Assembly: GCA_030686995.1 (NCBI GenBank)
Contig: CM060696.1
Coordinates: 113,661,949 to 113,725,948 of the forward strand
Direction: 5' to 3'
DNA: 64,000 nt
Source of the DNA: Artemisia argyi
Taxonomy: Eukaryota > Streptophyta > Magnoliopsida > Asterales > Asteraceae
The notes below the pieces were generated by a model. The model searched no databases, was not told the origin of the DNA, and worked only from the letters and a program-made list of their open reading frames with translations. Both the position numbers and the translations under genes were made by a program. Of this stretch, positions 34,409-46,389 are shown one piece after another; within the stretch, counting starts at the first letter, position 1, and each line of letters begins with the position of its first letter.

Positions 34409-37357
34409 TGTGACATTTCTAAAATTTCATTTCATTTATTTTAATAGTTTATTATTCAACTATTCTATTTTTAACTAATTAACTCCGTCGAAAGTTATCC
34501 GCGTACGTCATGACACGTTCAATTAATTCAACCGCGACTAGACTACGTCCATTCTACAGTTTTTATGCATCATTGTTTCCTTACAATCCTATTTTAAATG
34601 TCACTTTTAACTTTTTCTATTTTTACGTAAACCTTGCACCTTTTACGTTTTACTTGATTTAAATTTACGTTTTATGGTTTTAACAACGTGAACCAACCCG
34701 AGAATATGATCATTTTATATATTTTATGCATTTTAACCTATTTTCATGTTTACAAGTGAGTTTTATACTTGTCGTTTCATTTTTATAATTTACGTCACTT
34801 TTATCAAGAACCGGTGTCACCAAACGTGTTTTCAACTCACGGTTTCAGTTTTAACAATGTTTAAACCCTCCGATAAACCCATGACTCATCTTAAATACTT
34901 AAATAGGTTATGATAACATGTTTTAACATTTTTAAAAGTTTTGAATTTTATAAGTACCCGGTACTATGTTACGCGTCTTAAAAACCCTACGTTTTCAATT
35001 ACCGGGATCAAATTACACATTGTTGCTCAAAGTTAACATAAAATAAACTATACACTCCCTTCCACCCACTCTTTATACATGCCTACATACACTTGTTCCA
35101 TGCTTTTAACAAGTGTTCTCTTAAACATGCATGTGTCTTCCACTAAGTTTCTAAACCAACTAAATAACCATTAGCTCATTGTTTACATCCAAACTAGATC
35201 AAGTTTCCATTTTTCTTCTCCCTCCTTGGGTTGAACGAGCCATACAACCACAAATCACCATCCATCTTTCGATTTCTAGCTTATATCTTGATCATGGGTT
35301 GTAGAGCTTGAAGCTCTAGTCTTGTTCTTGGTTTATATTGATCATTCCTTGGGTAAAGTTGAAGATATCAAGGGTTATTTTGAAAGGGTTTTATTGGTGA
35401 TTATTCTAAGGTTTTCAAGGGTTTAAGGACTGTGATATTAAGGTTTTACAAAGGGTTTTTTTGGTGGATAAAAAAAAAATTGATTGTCATGGGGTAAAGA
35501 AAGGTGCAAGTATTCTTGGGTTAATCAAGGTTTAGTGTTCACTTGTTCTCAATCTTGTCTTGTTCATCACTTTTGTAAGGAAACTCTCCACTCAATTTCC
35601 ATCTTTATTTTATTTTCACTACTGTAAATATGATATTATTTGATGTATTTGAACCTTATATAAATTATAATGTTTGGTTAGGCTTGGTACATAAGTTTAA
35701 TCACTAGAAAACCCTAAAGGACTAAACATGCAAACTGTGAATATGATTCAGGGGTAAAAACGGAATAAACTGATTTAATCAGTAAACATTGGACCTAAAC
35801 TAAAAATGTGTAGTTATAGCCCTATGTCTTGTGGTCATTTTGACGGGTATTTCATCGAATAACTCATTACGATGATTAAACTAGAAATGTTTTCGTGAAA
35901 CATGTTACATTCTGAGTAACAAATTTGAAACGTATAAAAGTCATTTTTTTGTGAATAACCCACTGTTACCCAAAACATAAAAGTTTTAGATAACATCATA
36001 ACTTAAACGTAGCTGAAAACGGGGAATCAAACGGACTTGTAGAACTCTAGATATCGTAATTTTCGTGGGACTGTTGTGATATTGAAAACTGTTGGACTGA
36101 ATACTATGGGTAAATGGGTAATTTTGCTACTGTTAAGTAATTTTTGACCAAGTGGGACCCACAAAACTTGTTATTACAGATGAATACCTTTCCAAGGATA
36201 TAAGGAACTTAATTTTTCGACATACGGTTTAAGAGTAACGGATTTTCTAAGTTGCGCAAATTATAAAAATATTAACAGCTTTGACTTTAAAAGTATAAAG
36301 AATTCAAAAACTCATATGATTATATCTTTAAACTTTATTTTGAACACTTGATATATTTAGGAATTGTGTACCAAGCGTAGGTAAGATAATAACTTATATA
36401 TAGCCATATTGCATCAATCTTTATTTTCAAAAACCTAAGACAACGTATATATGTTTAGGTTCTTCGTAGAGCTTCGCGGCTATCTTTCTTCGCTTGCTTG
36501 ATTGTGATTATTCCTCTTTGTTCACGGTGAGTTCATAGCCTCGCCTTTACTTATTTAAATGTTTTAAAAACCTCGCGAGGGGGATACATGCTAGTTTTTG
36601 CAAATTGAATACAAGTAGCTTTTGGTATGCTAGACCCGATTGTATGATTTATGGACATCTGACATTGAGTATTCTTGCTTAAGTCCCCATCATAAACCGT
36701 TAATTTTGTGTGAACGCTAGTATTATAAATATGCATATTTGGCTTGACAAGCCTGTCCGGGTGAGTAGCGCTCATTTGACATCTGTGGGTCAAACGGACA
36801 TATAATATTGAGAATTTAGGGTAATTGGAAAGATTACCCTTGTGCGGGGCATCATTTAACCATAGTCAAGGTTCGGTTTCATGAGCTCAATGCTGTAAAT
36901 CTCTTTTTTTTCCCCGACATGTATTTGTTACATGTCAACTTAATTATGGGCGTATAACAACGTAGCCCATCGTATTTTAAACTGAATTATCTTGTATTCA
37001 ACTGATTACTTATTAAACTCTATGAATTCACTCAACCTTTGTGTTGACTTTTAGCATGTTTTATCTCAGGTCCGTAAGTGACTTTCGGCTTGGATGGGCG
37101 GCGCAAGAAATGGATATCTACATGATGGCTCGTGTTTAAATAAAAGCTTTCATTCGATAATGTTCTAAACTTTCAAAACTTATGTATCTTTTAACTATGT
37201 TAAAAACTTTTGGGACCTTGTTAACTCTGATAAATTATCGAATGTGAAGTTTTAAAAACAACTTTGTTTTAAAGTTGTTTACTATATTTGTACAATGTGA
37301 CTAGTATATAACATCCCATGTCCCTTTCCGCTGCGATCCTAATATGGGGGTGTTATA
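34409..37357. mobile_element. 2.95-kb solo gypsy-type LTR with 5-bp target duplication
   Basis: The sequence from TGTGACATTTCT to GGGGGTGTTATA is flanked on both sides by TTGAC (34404-34408 and 37358-37362), an exact 5-bp duplication. Inside there is no coding frame, primer-binding site or second LTR. Landmarks match the LTR fragment at 1-1793. The last bases TGTTATA look like a mutated TGT.ACA end. It interrupts a tandem repeat array. A solo LTR is what remains after recombination between the two LTRs of a full element. Confidence 0.8.
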
Positions 37358-37362
37358 TTGAC

Positions 37363-37707
37363 ACAAAACTAGTCACAAGTTTTATATTTACAATCATTTT
37401 TCTTGATGAAAAGAGTAGTGATTGGGAGACATAATTTTATGCATATTTTTATAACTAAAGTTGCATGTTAATAATTTATTAATTGTAACAACAAGACTCA
37501 TTGCTTCACAATCCAATAAGTTAAATCTAAACACAAAATTAGTTATAAGTTTTAAATTTCTCAATCATTTTTCTAAAGTTTTTTCTAACTTGTGTTACTT
37601 AAGCATACTAAAAGGACTTAGCGACATACGAAAAAAGATTCAAGCGACCGTACTTTTGTATGGGTTTATAATCCCTTTCTCATGGGTTCATGAGTCTTTT
37701 TTATGTG
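37363..37707. other. Continuation of the interrupted tandem repeat
   Basis: Contains words shared with 34200-34400 (cttcacaatccaataag, acaaaattagt, tcatttttct). Nothing coding. Confidence 0.5.
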
Positions 37708-37712
37708 CTTAA

Positions 37713-38533
37713 TATTGGAGTTTGTGGATAAATATTAATAAGTATATGTCTAATATCGAACTCGAGACCACGGGATTGCACACTTTACGTATGAGAATTA
37801 AAGTTTAATAATTTAATATAAAAAGTTATATTTAATTATTAATTACACAAAACAAATAAAGAATGTTAGTAATTGGCAAAAATTGACTAACATATAAAGA
37901 TAATGACCATGGATAAAAAATGGAGAACCCTAAACTTGTTCCCCAAGTTTTGTATCCTATAAAAGCAATGTCAAGGTTTTTAATTTGATGTCTCTCGTAC
38001 ACATTAAAACCTAAACAATTGTTGATTCCTTTTCTATATTTGCACTTCTCGACAATATCACAGAAACTTGATATACATGCATGTGTATTATGCATGTGCA
38101 TGAATTTTAAAAGGGCTTTTCTTTTCCTTTGGTTAATGTGATCGACAAAGACAAAAACACAAAAGAGTTTGGTGGTTTGCTTTTATCAGTCGATTTGTTT
38201 TGCTATCTTATAACAAATATATTGTTTTGTGTATTATTTAAACTAGCATTTTCTTTAATTCGTTAATAGTACGTGTGTACAAGAACGTGGTACTAACACA
38301 CTATTGTTAGTATCTTGGATCGAATAACAAAACGGTAAGGGGTTATTCATTGATCCTTATTAACCCTAATTAGGGTTCATCCAATTATTCAAGAATTCAA
38401 GATTGCATACGGTACGTTCCTATTTATGTTTTCGTTAATAATTATATGTTATACTTGATCTATAGCTTCCGCATATGTGTTTACTTTGATTATGATTTAT
38501 TTATATGATTGTCATGGTACTTAAATTCTAACA
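37713..38533 (+). repeat. Left LTR of the copia-type element
   Basis: 821 bp, from TATTGGAGTTTGTGG to TCTAACA. The first bases TA instead of TG are shared by both LTRs. A TATAAAAG box is at 37958-37965 and CATGCATG/TGCATGTGCATG words at about 38075-38102, possible seed-type RY motifs. Confidence 0.9.
37958..37965 (+). promoter_or_regulatory. TATA box of the left LTR
   Basis: TATAAAAG, conserved in the right LTR at 44780-44787, about 245 bases into the LTR, the usual place for the U3/R boundary promoter. Confidence 0.6.
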
Positions 38534-38534
38534 G

Positions 38535-38548
38535 TGGCATCACGAGCC
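38535..38548 (+). other. Primer-binding site of the copia-type element
   Basis: TGGCATCACGAGCC begins one base after the left LTR and resembles the complement of the 3' end of initiator Met tRNA with one substitution and one extra base. Confidence 0.6.
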
Positions 38549-39740
38549 ATGTATAACATGTAATTGATTACTAAAACATAATAAAAATCGTATCTTTAAT
38601 AGTTTTAGATACATGTTTTGGATCTAGGGTTTTTTCTTTATTTTTTTTTAAATTTTCGAAACCCTAACCCTAATTTGGGGGGGGGGTCGTTTTTTTCCAT
38701 GAACCCTAATTAGGGTTTGTGGTTTAAATTAATAAAATTGTAATTAATTAGAAACCCTAGGTCATTAACTAGTTAATTGAACGTATCTATGTGACCTAAT
38801 TGGTAATTGTTATGCTTTGATCCATGACGAAACATGCATGTTAGTCATGGGTTATTAATTGTTTTAATTGTTAAGATATGTCACATGTTTTAGATAGATC
38901 TTAATATTGGAGAAGACCTCAATAATAATTATTAAAATCAATTTACGTGCTATGTGGTGTATATTAGCTTTGGCCTACGCAATTGATTCGTCAATGTATG
39001 TGGCTCCACTTCCATTAAGAAGGGAAGGCCTTAGTTGATTACATGCATTATTACACCTAGAATTGATTTTGTTAGGATCTTTTCTTAACAAGGATTGCAT
39101 GTGGCTATTTGTTTCACCTTTATAATTGTTATGATTTATTAGTTGTTTTGATTTGTCTTTGATTACTTGTTTTATTGTTTTATTTTGTTGGACATGATTG
39201 TAAGCAATAAAAGGGTAATTTTTTACAAAGAAAATAAATTGACTAATAATGGTGAAATTTTAAGTGATAAAGATTGAATCTTGCGGTGTCTTATGTGCCA
39301 ACAACGGTTCGCTTCGCACGGTAATTTGCTCCAAGGCGAGACTAGCAAGATTCATACTTTATTACATGTTTTGAGATTGAATCCATAAAATTTTGCTTGA
39401 TTGATGTTTTGTACAAACATGCTTTTAAAAGTAACTCTTTTAAGACAAGATTCATAATCGTGATATGAAGGCTTAGAAAAGAGCCTTAGAGTCTGCCTTG
39501 GTTATCACACTCTTGAATACGTCTTAAACAAGTTTCTTTTAAAATCATTCTTGTAGAAAGTCATCTTAGGGTTTTTTAAACCTCAAGTAAAACTTTGTGT
39601 ATTAATCTTACGAATTGGTTATAAAAAGGTTTTGAAAACTTATGTTATAAAGATGAGTGCATGCATCTTTATACATGTTTTGATTTAAACATCAAACTAA
39701 ATACCCTAAAAATTTAAGTTACATGCCATCTGAATATAAG

Positions 39741-41310
39741 AAACACTTGAAGTTATTATTTAGTAAACGTGAGACGCATGCTAAATTTTAATGACAAGGT
39801 AAATTTCCGAGTGTGCGTGAGACCACACATGGAGAATTTGCAGTTTCTAAGTTAGACGACTTAATTAAGTTGATGCGTGAGACCTAGAACTTAAGGCATG
39901 AGATGGGATGAAACATGCTTACATGACAAATTGATGAATCAATTTGATGTAAATCCCATAATGATCTAGGAATTGGAAAAGTGTTTGCCAATTATTGTTC
40001 GACAGATTACCATCTTTTATACTTTCACCACTAGCAGATCAACTGATGTGGTGGAATCTATGTAAAGTTGGATCCTAGATTTTCAAGAAAATATGTTGGT
40101 TATATGAATATATCCTTGGGTATTATATTTTCTTGGAAATATAAATTATCGAAAATACTAAAATTGAATTTTGTAAATTCTTTTAAATGTATTAATGCAA
40201 CATTAAAACCGTAAACGTAAGTTATTCTTTTATCAAGTAAATTGATCTACACCCGTTTGGGTTTTTGGTTAGAGTCAATTTTACTAAAAGAATAAATCTA
40301 GTCTTCTTTCCATTGGAGAAGTGTGAGACTTAATCCTAATCCTTTTCATGAATGAGAAAGGTATAATAGGATGATTAGAATTGTCTAAATTCTAAACACA
40401 TAACTCATAGCAAACTTTAATAGTAAGATGATTTGCACTTTATGAGTTATTTAATTAGAATCTAGACTAATTACTGCACAATGGTAAAAGACGAATTAGA
40501 TTATTTTATCTAGTTGGTTTGATTTGACCATTTAAAGATACTACATACAATTGTTGGAATGGTAGATCTATACAGGAAGAAATTGCATGCCCAGATCTTC
40601 AAGTTAAAAGTTTGAAATGTGATGAATCACATTTACGTAGTAGAATACATTCTTTTAGTACCAAATTAATTGTTATGAATGGGTTTTCTAAAAGATGTAG
40701 GAAAGTGAATAGCACACTATTTCTTTTCACTTGATTAATGAAACATTTACAATGTTGTCAAGTTCAGTGGGAGTATTATGTGTGTATTACTGAATAAGGA
40801 ATTATAGTAATAATCTCTAATTCAGTGGGAGTCACAAGGATTGTTATCTTGGTGGAACTCTACTTTATCTTTGAATATATCTCAGGATAATTACTTTCCA
40901 AATATAGACACTAATATTTTCAAGGATAGTCATGTGCGTTTCCTTGATTGATTGAGTAAACTCTATATCTACTAAGTTATGTTAATGACACAAATCATAT
41001 TGTTCACATTAACAAACGCGTGCGTGTTGTTTATGTGGTACATGATGTTGTTCCATGCACAAGTGGGAGAAATCTACATTGTGTGCAAGGTACAACACAA
41101 AAGAATATGATTTAACGAATTCTCTTAACTGCAAAGTAAGAGACTATAGTTGTAATATGATTAATATAAATCTAATCTAAGAAACACTTTGTGTTGAAAT
41201 TTAGTAAACGTGAGACGCATGCTAAATATTAACAACAAGGTGAATTTTCATGTATGCGTGAGACCAACATGGATAATTTACTGTTTCTAAATTAGACATC
41301 TATTAGAACA
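39741..41310 (+). repeat. Pair of about 115-bp direct repeats in the copia-type interior
   Basis: The block aagaaacactt...tagtaaacgtgagacgcatgc...gcgtgagacc...catgga..attt..gtttctaa.ttagac occurs at about 39738-39857 and 41180-41305. The word gcgtgagacc recurs once more at about 39873. Non-coding. It may be a remnant of an internal duplication. Confidence 0.7.
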
Positions 41311-42769
41311 TGTGTCAATAACAATACTACTTCAACTTTAATATTTATGTATTATTTGAATGACATAAATGTATGAAGTAATATAATACTACTTCAATAA
41401 TTATGTACTCTTAGAATGACATAAATAAATGAAGTAGTGTATTAACTTGAAAATATTATTGAAACCAAATGATGGTGTTCATGATTACTTTAATTATACA
41501 TATTTATATTTTATTATATAGTTATAAACATGAATTCTTTAAGTATTACAAGACTTATAATAAAGTAAGACGTTAGTTTGTTATGGTCTTTTAATTAAGA
41601 CATATACAAGAAGTCATTGAGTTGATCAATGATTTATAACGTTTAGTGGGATTATAACAATTTATGTCTTCTTTCTAAGATATGAACATGAAGTGACTTG
41701 ATTAATAAGTACTTGGGTTATAAAGCATGCAATTGGCTTGAATACTATTATGCCATTAAGTTGATTTAGTTGGTAAATAGACAGGCTAAAAGATATATGG
41801 TTATCTTACATATTGTTAGATTGTCTTACAATATGAGTTCTAATGAAATACTAGATTATAGTGTGTTCAGTTAGAAATCAAACTCTTGTTGTAGTGTTTG
41901 GTTCAAGATAACTACATCTTCTTTTCTTCCAAATGTTATCAAGATTAGAAAATTGAGTATGGATACTCAATTAGACTCCTAGAAGATTAATAAGACATCA
42001 TTGAATTATGAAATGTGATGAATCACATTAATTCTTAAATTGGAGTTCTGAATTTGTTAAGCTACTAATAAGTAGGTTGTTAACAAAAGAATGTCAGGAA
42101 CTGTCAATATGTATTTGTAATATCCCAAAAAGAGAATATTGTATTGTCGCTTTAATTGCTAAGTATTAATATTCTATATAATACTAAAGGCAAGTGGGAG
42201 TTTTAATTACAAGATACATAATCTTCTAAAACCACACTAGTGAAAATTATGATGAGGCTTAACATGTAAATGATAAACCTCAAGATGATGGAATTCTTAT
42301 TCATAGATCCACTTGGATATCTCAGGTATTTAATTAATATGCTGATGATTATATGATGTAGTATTACCAAATAATAAATTGGGTAAAAATACTCATACTA
42401 TGAATGTTATAGATGTTGTTCATAAAGATATTCAAATTTAAAAATTTGGTTTATCTTAATTCTTAATTGTTAGAGAATGAAGATGAGTTTATTCAAAGAT
42501 TATGTAACCCTAGTGGTTTAAATCTTTGTGTAGAAATCATATGGACAAAATTGTATACATATCTTAATGTATGTCTTATGACAAGATTATTAATCATACT
42601 TAAGCAATTAACTATGATTGAATACTCTTTCCTAAGAACATTAAAGATACAAAGATGGTAATTGTCATATTTATATGAATATGAAATTTGCCAAATGAAT
42701 ATCAAAAACTCTTTCTTGAATGATTACTTGAGCGAGGACGATAAGTAATCAAAAGGAGTTTATGAATTC

Positions 42770-43460
42770 AAATAAATCTTTGGAAGTATACAAAGTGCAA
42801 TAATCCATGAATGGATAAATGCATGCATCTAGGAAATTATTCTTATATTTAATTATTAAATAAATGTTTTGATTTATAATTAAAATAAGTTAATTTCTAA
42901 GTATTCCTGAAAGCTAGTGGGAGTATTATTTTTGATTTACTAAATCATATATGTTGTACAACATATAAGAAGTTACATTCAATATAAGTAAAATGTTAAG
43001 TCTTATTTTGGAATGAAAATTTAATTTAAAGATTTAGGAAATAAAATATACAACCTTGAAATATATGTTTATTATTATTATAAACATGTGCAGTAAATAA
43101 ATCTAATTGAAAGATATTTGATAACTTGTGTAATGAAAAATATGTTTGAACTTAGAATAATGATCCTCAACCTGGAATTGCTCCAAAATTCTAAGTATAA
43201 ACAATATGGCAAATTGTTGCGTAATTGTTATAGCCGACAGTAAATCTTGAAAGATTGGTAGGCATCAAAATTACACAATGGATATTATGTTTATGGTATT
43301 TTAAAGAGCATATTGTAGTCTTTATACAATGATGCTAGTTTAATTGAGATGACACTCAATACTAATCATGGTAGGATTTTATCCTTGTTAATGGCCATGT
43401 AAACTAGTTGTGCTCAACTAAGAGCATAGTTGCATTATACATTAAAGAATTAGAATACTT
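42770..43460 (+). pseudogene. Degenerate copia reverse transcriptase / RNase H remnants
   Basis: Read on the + strand: NKSL at 42771-42782, like NKSLYGLKQ of copia RT. FKDLG followed by Y.LEIY at about 43025-43060, like MKDLG...YILGI. YNDAS at 43325-43339, an RNase H catalytic segment. Then F.LVNG..VN, a stop in place of Trp, and CSTKSIVAL at about 43378-43435, like NG.VSW.S.KQ..VALS. The order and spacing agree with pol, but stops and frame changes occur throughout. Confidence 0.7.
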
Positions 43461-44534
43461 TAAACTTTAAAATGTTTAAAAGTTTGATTGTCATAAATTG
43501 GTGATTGAGGATGACACACCATTTATGAAGTATTGTGTGGCAATATCAAGATTGTTGAATGCACACATACAAGAACTTCAATAATTGAATTCTTGAAATA
43601 AGTATTCTCAAAATTCCAATAGATCAACGTTAGTTGATTTATGCCTTGTCAACAAGTATGAATGATATGACTTGAGGCATAATTCATTAACTAGAATTAT
43701 CATGCATTGATCTAATTAGTATTTGGATAAAGGACATTGAGCAATTATTATTTATAATGAATTAAAGTACTTAGTACGTTTGTTTTCATTAATAATAAAT
43801 TGTGTCCTATATTTGCATGTTTAAATCCGTGAATAACTTATGTTATTCTAAATTGTCCATTGTCGATTAATGATATGGGAATATCATTAAACTAAGACAA
43901 ATCTGAGTATTGGTTGGAATATACTTGAAAGTATATTGATGCGTTGACATACCAATTTCACATGATATTCAATGAATTGAATATAGGACTTATCCCAACT
44001 ACATGATTTTACTTTATGGATCTTGTCAGTAAGTAAATCATGAATTTGTTATCCTCAGACTTGAGATACCAGATAAGTCATGGATGTAGTGCATTTCTGT
44101 GAAGCAATTTACCGCTTACCGTAACTGGGAGTTATAAGGATTGTTTTCAGAAGTGTTGCAAAGTTCATGAGTTAGTCTTGTAGTCAAGAGAGAATTTGTT
44201 CCTTCAAATTTGTTTTGAAGTTTAATACTGTTGGGCCCCTCGTAGGGTTGACAAGATGTTTGCGTGCGCACGCTCAAAGTCTATCTGAAATACGTTCAGA
44301 TGTTTTGGTAATCTTGCTCAATCATAAACAACGAGAAACAGAATTGTTAATTAAAGAATGACACATATCCATATCTTTATTAACGTGGTATTAGAAACAA
44401 AAGGATAATAATAATAATGATGAATCATTAAAGGTTTTTCCAGGAGACCTTCCTCGAGTTGAACTAGGGGCATTGGCGTGTTGCTAGACGCTAACCAATG
44501 TCATTATACTATTAATAGATATCCAAGTGGGAGC

Positions 44535-45355
44535 TATTGGAGTTTGTGGATAAATATTAATAAGTATATGTCTAGTATCGAACTCGAGACCACGGGATTG
44601 CACACTTTACGTATGAGAATTAAAGTTTAATAATTTAATATAAAAAGTTATATTTAATTATTAATTACACAAAACAAATAAAGAATGTTAGTAATTGGCG
44701 AAAATTGACTAACATACAAAGATAATGACCATGGATAAAAAATGGAGAACCTTAAATTTGTTCCCTAAGTTTTTTGTCCTATAAAAGCAATGTCAAGGTT
44801 TTTAATTTGCTGTCTCTCGTACACATTAAAACCTAAACAATTGTTGATTCCTTTTCTATATTTGCACTTCTCGACAATATCACATAAACTTGATATACAT
44901 GCATGTGTATTATGCATGTGCATGAATTTTAAAAGGGCTTTTCTTTTCCTTTGGTTAATGTGATCGACAAAGACAAAAACACAGAAGAGTTTGGTGGTTT
45001 GCTTTTATCAGTCGATTTGTTTTGCTATCTTATAACAAATATATTGTTTTGTGTATTATTTAAACTAGCATTTTCTTTAATTCGTTAATAGTACGTGTGT
45101 ACAAGAACGTGGTACTAACACACTATTGTTAGTATCTTGGATCGAATAACAAAACGGTAAGGGGTTATTCATTGATCCTTATTAACCCTAATTAGGGTTC
45201 ATCCAATTATTCAAGAATTCAATATTGCATACGGTACGTTCCTATTTATGTTTTCGTTAATAATTATATGTTATACTTGATCTATAGCTTCCACATATGT
45301 GTTTACTTTGATTATGATTTATTTATATGATTGTCATGGTACTTAAATTCTAACA
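44535..45355 (+). repeat. Right LTR of the copia-type element
   Basis: 821 bp, same ends as the left LTR, preceded by the purine tract at 44524-44533. Most differences from the left LTR lie at about 44699-44825 and are mainly transitions. Confidence 0.9.
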
Positions 45356-45458
45356 CTTAATTTATGCATGTGCATAAGTTAGAAAAATTCTTTTTATAAT
45401 AGGAAAAAGAGTAGTAATTACTCTTTGGAAACCAAATGAACCTTTATGAAAATACTTA

Positions 45459-46206
45459 TGGGACGTTTGGTTCGCAGATGATATTTAAAATTCTGAGCTA
45501 TTTTAATTTTTGAGAAAATTTAAATTCTTGTTTTCAAAATTATGGCATGTGTTTTGTTGAAGAAAGCTATCGAATTTTATCACATACAACTTTAAATGCG
45601 TGGCCTCACATGAAATAAATTCTTGTTTTAGAAATATTATTTGGTTAAAGTTTTCAAACTTTTTTCAACAAAAGATGAACCGAAAACGTTTTGTGACATA
45701 CAACTTTAACTACGTGGCCCCACATGAAATAAAAGAGAGTATATTTTAATTGCATGGCCCTATATGTGTTTTATGGAATTATAAATTTCCTACTCACCAA
45801 GAGAAATTGAATATGCTCCATAAGGTGAGATTAATATAAAACTTATATATGTCATAAAACAAATGAACTTATAGCTATTCATTTTTTATCTAAATTAATA
45901 AAACGTCATTTTTTATTTTTTTAAAACAACATATCTTTCAAACGGTAAATTTTCAAGCTACAAAAAATACACAATCGCGACGAGAATTAAATTATCTTTC
46001 TATATATATGCATTGTTCTATACTTTCGACGATATCTTTTTTGCCCAGAAAAATCACATATGATTCGTAAAAGTCACAATATGCTCTATTCCTTATATTT
46101 TAATTGCGTAACCCCACATGTTATTTTGAGCCAAACACAAAAATTCAAGGGGTTTTAATTTCAAAAGACCCCAAATTACTCTAAATTGCTTCAACCAAAC
46201 AACACC
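45459..46206. mobile_element. Harbinger-type non-autonomous element
   Basis: Begins TGGGACGTTTGGTT and ends AACCAAACAACACC, imperfect inverted termini. It is flanked by TTA at 45456-45458 and 46207-46209. Inside, a block of the form tacaacttta..cgtggcc.cacatgaaataaa appears at about 45587 and 45700, with weaker copies near 45750 and 46100. No transposase. Confidence 0.55.
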
Positions 46207-46389
46207 TTAAAATTTTGATTTGACAAAGATACAAACAACGACGTCGTTTACAAGGAACTTGTCTTGTAATATATCTTTTTCTCGATCTCACCCAACATTG
46301 TTTAATCCTTGACTACATAAGTCCACGCTGTCCATCCCATCCCCTGAACAACCACCATCTATTTCACATCATCCCCACTGACCACCACA

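Larger units (their letters stand above)
37713..45355 (+). mobile_element. Copia-type LTR retrotransposon, recently inserted but with a dead interior
   Basis: The two 821-bp LTRs (37713-38533 and 44535-45355) differ at only about a dozen positions by eye. CTTAA flanks the whole element (37708-37712 and 45356-45360). A primer-binding-like TGGCATCACGAGCC follows the left LTR at 38535, close to the initiator Met tRNA type TGGTATCAGAGCC. A purine tract AAGTGGGAG precedes the right LTR. The 6-kb interior has no frame above about 70 codons. Copia pol can be recognised only as fragments in the order RT then RNase H (42770-43460), full of stops. The element therefore must have used another element's proteins. 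Confidence 0.85.

Noticed and set aside
42467..42705. Short frames on both strands in the copia-type interior
   Set aside because: Not collinear with pol motifs; the true pol remnant is in broken frames downstream.
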